Positions 6,075-6,218 of a stretch of 6,218 nucleotides of DNA are shown piece by piece; the stretch's first letter is position 1; each line of letters begins with the position of its first letter. The translations under genes were made by a program, and so were the position numbers. Origin of the DNA: Spirochaetales bacterium (lineage in GTDB: Bacteria > Spirochaetota > Spirochaetia > ARS1246). The stretch lies in the NCBI GenBank assembly GCA_018644745.1, contig JABGPX010000687.1:1-6218 (forward strand), given 5' to 3'. The notes under the pieces were generated by a model. That model ran no database searches. It saw nothing but the letters and a program-made list of their open reading frames with translations, and was not told the origin of the DNA.

Positions 6075-6218
6075 CTATTTTAGGTGCATGTCAAAAAAAC
6101 CGAACATTACCTCGTCAAAAAGATCAAGTTCCGGATTCGCGTGTCCGCCCTGGTAAAAAGCCGCCGTATGCGATACCCCAACGGCACGAGCTTTCGCGTC
6201 GAATGAAGCGATTGATTG
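6075..6218 (-). CDS. C-terminal end of an alpha/beta-hydrolase-like protein (start beyond right edge)
   Basis: The last 47 codons and TAG stop of a minus-strand gene that enters from the right edge. The visible part ends FDEVMFGFFDMHLK, a common closing helix of alpha/beta hydrolases (dienelactone hydrolase, acetyl-xylan-esterase and S9-peptidase-like enzymes, where it often reads FFDKHLK). Fifteen to twenty residues earlier is YQGGHANPE, where the His after Gly-Gly is the probable catalytic histidine. The nucleophile Ser and the acid would lie outside the window. The AKAVGVSH-like stretch before the His fits the last core strand and the loop leading to it. Function beyond hydrolase cannot be stated: it could be an esterase acting on acylated glycans or an unrelated lipase. 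The reading frame is supported mainly by this motif order, and the codons are ordinary for the window. Confidence 0.7.
   Translation of the reverse strand, partial: QSIASFDAKARAVGVSHTAAFYQGGHANPELDLFDEVMFGFFDMHLK

Noticed and set aside
1..6218. CRISPR array, tRNA, rRNA or insertion sequence
   Set aside because: No regularly spaced repeats, no tRNA T-loop or acceptor pattern, and no transposase motifs or terminal inverted repeats were found.

Overview
This 6.2 kb bacterial chromosomal window has compact genes and moderate GC. Promoters look like ordinary sigma70 promoters (TTGACA/TATAGT and TTGAAA/TATACT), and Shine-Dalgarno sequences precede most plus-strand genes. The gene content (DUF2264 protein, nitroreductase, hydroxypyruvate metabolism, PIN toxin-antitoxin) suits an anaerobic or environmental bacterium such as a spirochaete, a clostridium or a member of a candidate phylum. 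The sequence alone does not fix the phylum. The promoter type argues mildly against Bacteroidota.

Layout. Positions 1-2722 hold a minus-strand pair: a nitroreductase-family flavoprotein (1973-2710), followed in the same frame and only 6 nt later by a large DUF2264 protein (1-1966) whose last residues lie beyond the left edge. A near-consensus promoter (2721-2750) drives this pair from the divergent intergenic gap. Positions 2825-5191 hold a plus-strand three-gene operon: an NAD-dependent D-2-hydroxyacid dehydrogenase of the glycerate/hydroxypyruvate reductase type, a hydroxypyruvate-isomerase-like TIM-barrel enzyme, and a YfbR/HDDC2-like HD phosphohydrolase. After an 8 bp convergent gap comes a minus-strand Phd-VapC-type toxin-antitoxin module (5200-5797). 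Its own promoter is threaded with two ACGTACGT palindromes 22 bp apart. About 225 bp of non-coding sequence with small hairpins follows. At the right edge is the C-terminal end of a minus-strand alpha/beta-hydrolase-like gene (6075-6218).

How the parts fit. The dehydrogenase and isomerase form a coherent two-step route from tartronate semialdehyde through hydroxypyruvate to D-glycerate. The HD hydrolase is co-transcribed but has no obvious place in that route. The DUF2264 protein is probably a glycan-active (alpha/alpha)6-barrel enzyme, and the right-edge hydrolase may be an esterase, so a carbohydrate-use neighbourhood is possible but unproven. The toxin-antitoxin cassette looks like an independent self-regulated insert. 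I do not see a clearly new multi-gene system. The most distinctive signals are regulatory: two promoters that place the transcription start at or within a few nucleotides of the start codon, and the palindrome-in-spacer operator.
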